Of a stretch of 64,000 nucleotides of DNA, positions 61,372 to 64,000 are shown in pieces. The stretch's first letter is position 1. Each line of letters starts with the position of its first letter. The stretch comes from Bradyrhizobium erythrophlei (GTDB taxonomy: Bacteria; Pseudomonadota; Alphaproteobacteria; Rhizobiales; Xanthobacteraceae). Where the stretch lies: assembly GCA_900129675.1 (NCBI GenBank), contig FSRD01000001.1, positions 1 to 64,000 on the forward strand. Reading direction: 5' to 3'. The position numbers and the translations under genes were made by a program. The notes beneath the pieces are model-generated. The model did no database searches and was not told the DNA's origin. It saw only the letters and a program-made list of their open reading frames with translations.

Positions 61372-62443
61372 CTGTGTGTACCGAAAACTTAAACACGGGC
61401 GTAGTGGTGATGAAGTCCCCCAGGATGGCGTGTGAACTGATCACACCGGTTCGCTGAACCGGGCGAGACACTGGTGCATCCTTGTTCAAGGACCGATGAG
61501 TTCTGACGCGGTTGTAATAGTCCGCATAAGATCGGAGGATTCGGCGCAAATGTATCTCGCCCAAGACAATGATGTGGTCCACACACTCACGCCGGATCGA
61601 TCCGATCAGCCGGCGAGGCTGGTGCGGTAGGCTTGTCCCGGATGCCCATGGCGCGCAATCGGCGCGTGACGACGCTGCCATAGATCCGGCCGCGATCACG
61701 GATGAGGTAGTGCGGAGCCTCATCCCAAGGAAACGCCTCCGTTATCTGACGTGCAACCCATTCTGCCGTCGGATTTGCTGTGACGTTGATCCAGACGAGC
61801 TCTCTGCGGCCGAGCCGGACGATGACGCAAGCATAGAGCAGGTCGAAACCGATAGTTGGAACAACGAACAGGTCCACGGCGGCAATGTCCGGCGCGTGGT
61901 TTCGCAGAAAGGTCCGCCACCCCTGGCTTGGTGGTCCTCGGTGCTTGACCATGTACTTGGCGACGCTTGATTGAGCCAGTTCAAACCCGAGCTTGAGCAG
62001 TTCGCCGTGGATGCGCGGCGCCCCCCAAAGCAAATTCTCCGTGCTCATCTGCCGGACCAGCGCGCGCAATTCCGCCTCGATCGGCGGTCGCCCTCCCCGT
62101 CGATGCGATTTCCAACGCCAATAGCGCCGAAAGCCGGCCCGATGCCAACGTACCAGCGTTTCGGGTCGAATAATCATAAGAGCCGGAAGGATCGACGGGA
62201 ACCACCGATAGAGTTGAACGAAGAACCAGCGGTCGTTGTTCGTGAGACGAGCCCGGCCCTTCAGCTTACGCCGCAAGACCACCAGCTGATGTCGGAGCGT
62301 GGCATTCTCAGCCTCAAGCCGGATCTTCGACTTGAATGGTGAGGCCAAGACCGCCACGACGAAACACAGGAGCCCGATCATTTCCGCCAGCTTAGGTGAT
62401 TCCGGGGCGTCATCAACACGGATAAAGTTTTCGGTACACACAG
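61372..62443. mobile_element. Integrase-core insertion sequence, copy 2
   Basis: Bounded by exact 17-bp inverted repeats CTGTGTGTACCGAAAAC (61372) and its complement ending at 62443; total 1072 bp. Closely related to copy 1 at 15626-16717. Its right end lies 1 bp before a DUF3551 gene fragment, so the insertion, or a later deletion, removed that gene's 5' end. Confidence 0.88.
61389..62381 (-). pseudogene. Integrase-core transposase, copy 2, frameshifted
   Basis: Starts MIGLLCFVVAVLASPFKSKI and follows copy 1 through MIRD-type LIRDRGRIYGSVVTRRLRAM. At about 61612 it lacks 23 bp present in copy 1, which removes the segment QxxFAERL and shifts the frame. The last 60 codons are readable only in the other frame (61389-61586). 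No functional protein is expected. Confidence 0.88.
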
Positions 62444-62444
62444 G

Positions 62445-62591
62445 GCCAACTATTACGAATGCCGCTACACGTCGCTGCCTCAGTGCAACGCGTCGGCATC
62501 GGGCCGCGCAGCACAGTGCGTCATCAATCCATATTTCGCGGGCGCGGAAGAGCCCGCGGGTTATCGGCGGCATCGTCGCCGCATCTACTAA
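62445..62591 (+). pseudogene. DUF3551 protein, C-terminal fragment
   Basis: Reads ANYYECRYTSLPQCNASASG, RAAQCVINPYFAGAEE and RRHRRRIY, the C-terminus of a small secreted DUF3551 protein with its conserved Cys residues. The signal peptide and N-terminus are missing because the IS ends directly at the fragment. Confidence 0.8.
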
Positions 62592-62609
62592 GGCGGGTCG
62601 CAAGAGACG

Positions 62610-62639
62610 CCAGCCCGCCGGCGTGAACCGGCGGGCTGG
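62610..62639. terminator. Bidirectional terminator-like hairpin
   Basis: Twelve-base stem CCAGCCCGCCGG / CCGGCGGGCTGG with loop CGTGAA, between the converging DUF3551 fragment and cold-shock gene. Confidence 0.7.
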
Positions 62640-62655
62640 ATGCAGATCAGCGTTC

Positions 62656-62859
62656 TTAGCCGACTCTTAGATTCTCCGCGGACGTTTTGCCCCGGTTCTC
62701 CATCTCTTCATAGCTCACCTTGGCACCCTCATTGAGGCTGCTCAGGCCGGCTTTTTCGACGGCCGAGATGTGCACGAATACATCTTTGCCGCCTTTGTCG
62801 GGTTGGATAAATCCGTATCCTTTGGTCGCGTTGAACCACTTCACAGTACCTATCGCCAC
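62656..62859 (-). CDS. Cold-shock domain protein (CspA family)
   Basis: 67 residues from GTG 62859, the point at which the canonical start [20 protein letters not shown] begins. The RNA-binding motifs KGYGFIQ and DVFVHISAV are complete. It acts as an RNA chaperone in known members. A convergent hairpin terminator follows the gene. Upstream in-frame sequence of 76 codons is not cold-shock-like and was excluded. Confidence 0.95.
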   Translation of the reverse strand: MAIGTVKWFNATKGYGFIQPDKGGKDVFVHISAVEKAGLSSLNEGAKVSYEEMENRGKTSAENLRVG

Positions 62860-63120
62860 GTCCGCACTCCCCTTTTTAACACGGTGACAACCGAGGTCGG
62901 TCACCCAGGAAACCGCAAGAAAAACCCGCCGGCGTGATCCCGCCTGCGCATACTGGTCACTAGGAGCGGCCCGGCGCGCGGTGAGTAGTGGACGACGCGC
63001 GCCGGGTCTGACCATTCCCCTTTGGCCCGCGCGAGGCATGGTCGAAATCGGGCGTAAGGACGATTCGTGGCAAAAACCCGCCTGCACACACTCTGCCCAC
63101 TCATTGGCGAAATTGAAAAA

Positions 63121-63146
63121 GCCCGCCGGTGGTGAAACCGGCGGGC
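63121..63146. terminator. GC-rich hairpin
   Basis: Stem GCCCGCCGGT / ACCGGCGGGC with loop GGTGAA, followed by CCCCTT. It resembles the hairpin at 62610; both share the GCCCGCCGG core. No gene obviously ends here. Confidence 0.45.
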
Positions 63147-63239
63147 CCCTTCAGCGCGCGTAGCGCCTGATCAGGTGCGCTCGCTGCCGCCGATCAGAGC
63201 GACAACCGGCACCGGTTTTTGCGTCGGTTTCGGTTCGGC

Positions 63240-63684
63240 GAGGAAGGGGCGCCAGTTCGTCACCCATGTGAAGGCGTTGCCCGGCAATCCATATGACGGC
63301 CACACGCTGGCAACGGTGATTCCGGACATGGAGGCGCTGGTCGGCAGCACCATCACGCGCATCCTCGCCGACAAGGGCTACCGCGGCCACAATGCGCCGC
63401 CCGATTACAAGTTCAGGGTCTTCCTCTCCCGCCAGAAGCGAGGGGTGACGCCCAGGATCAAGCGAGAACTGCGCCGCAGGTCCGCCGTGGAGCCCGTTAT
63501 CGGCCATCTCAAAGCCGAGCATCGCATGGGCCGCAACTATCTCTGGTTCCGGCGCGGCGACGCCAACAACACTGTCCTCGCCGCCGTCGGCTACAACTTC
63601 CGCCGCCTGATCCGCTGGCTCAGGATTTTGCTGCGCCAAATCCTGGCCGCTCTCTTCGCCGACCCGTTGATCAATTCAGTCTGA
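63240..63684 (+). pseudogene. IS5-family transposase, C-terminal fragment
   Basis: GRQFVTHVKALPGNPYDGHT, LATVIPDMEALVGSTITRIL and ADKGYRGHNAPPDYKFRVFL, then RRRSAVEPVIGHLKAEHRMG, which includes the final catalytic Glu region of IS5 DDE transposases. The N-terminal half and first catalytic Asp are missing. In-frame sequence back to 63175 is not transposase. Confidence 0.85.
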
Positions 63685-63764
63685 AATCAGCGTTCTTCAC
63701 GGACGACTAACTACGGAGGTGCGCGTGGCGCGCTGACACGCTTTCGCACCGACAACCTCGTCGT

Positions 63765-63931
63765 CAGTCGCAAGGGGCCGGCGAGGCCGATGTCCGTGCT
63801 TATGGCAACTTCACCGCGATCAGCCTCCTCCGGCGCGACCGCCCTCCTCGGCCACGGCGACGCCGCGACTGCTGCCGAATGGCACCTGTATGAAGTGCGA
63901 CACGTGCGGTGTGACAACCGGGTGCAGTTGA
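63765..63931 (+). pseudogene. Class II ribonucleotide reductase-like 3' remnant
   Basis: The last 17 codons (63878-63928, stop to 63931) read NGTCMKCDTCGVTTGCS, very like the C-terminal Cys-rich tail of adenosylcobalamin-dependent ribonucleotide reductase (NrdJ). A possible preceding segment (GEADVRAYGNFT) is in another frame at about 63785-63825. The rest of the gene is absent. The window end (63932-64000) holds nothing I can name. Confidence 0.5.
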
Positions 63932-64000
63932 TTATGCAGACTGTATGTGGGTGATGTCCCGACCATAGTTTGCCCGCGACAAGTTGGCCCGCGTTACCGA

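Noticed and set aside
1..64000. CRISPR array
   Set aside because: No series of regularly spaced repeats of 23-40 bp was seen; the three short repeats near 13.45 kb have unequal spacing and are too short.

Overview
The window looks like accessory-rich chromosome of an alphaproteobacterium, most likely Bradyrhizobium or a close relative. This rests on high GC, an intergenic repeat at 7837-7940 of a type I associate with Bradyrhizobium and Rhodopseudomonas, small DUF2934, DUF3551 and cold-shock genes, and several insertion-sequence (IS) families common in that group. All assignments come from reading the sequence; no database search was run.

Region 1 (1-11.8 kb) is an intact-looking sugar locus. 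A minus-strand operon carries deoC, a double-domain aldehyde dehydrogenase, an RbsD/FucU mutarotase, a ribokinase-family kinase and a MalFG-type permease pair whose second permease is frameshifted. A divergent DeoR regulator sits next to deoC, and a separate RbsBCA-type ABC operon follows. Together they suit uptake, phosphorylation and aldol cleavage of a deoxyribose- or ribose-like sugar, with the acetaldehyde oxidised by the dehydrogenase. Similar AT-rich operator-like motifs lie upstream of deoC and of the ABC operon.

Region 2 (11.8-28.5 kb) is a degraded prophage-like element between IS debris and an integrase. It has a split large terminase, a tail chaperone-like gene, an HK97 gp10-like protein, a short tape measure, a control region with two ribbon-helix-helix proteins and clear palindromic operators, an excisionase-like protein and a tyrosine recombinase. 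No portal, protease or major capsid gene is visible. The recombinase abuts a 3' fragment of a tRNA-Glu gene.

Region 3 (28.5-52.9 kb) looks like a defence or DNA-repair island: a three-gene membrane-protein operon, a DUF5343 / DUF4145-like pair, a DUF5677-like protein, truncated SRAP and DUF4011-helicase fragments, then about 16 kb of minus-strand genes. In transcription order these encode an AddB-like nuclease, an AddA-like helicase-nuclease, a 1317-residue SMC/Rad50-like ATPase with an apparent C-terminal S24/LexA-like fold, a small unknown, SbcD and SbcC. This six-gene set is the best candidate for an undescribed system. It ends in a graveyard of fragments (dinB, ABC binding protein, two IS pieces, enoyl-CoA hydratase).

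Region 4 (52.9-59.7 kb) is a LysR - SDR - split transketolase - TRAP transporter operon for an unidentified small oxidised carbon source.

Region 5 (59.7-64 kb) holds IS30 and IS5 fragments, a second frameshifted copy of the region 2 integrase-core IS, small genes typical of the genus, a cold-shock protein and a 3' remnant resembling class II ribonucleotide reductase.
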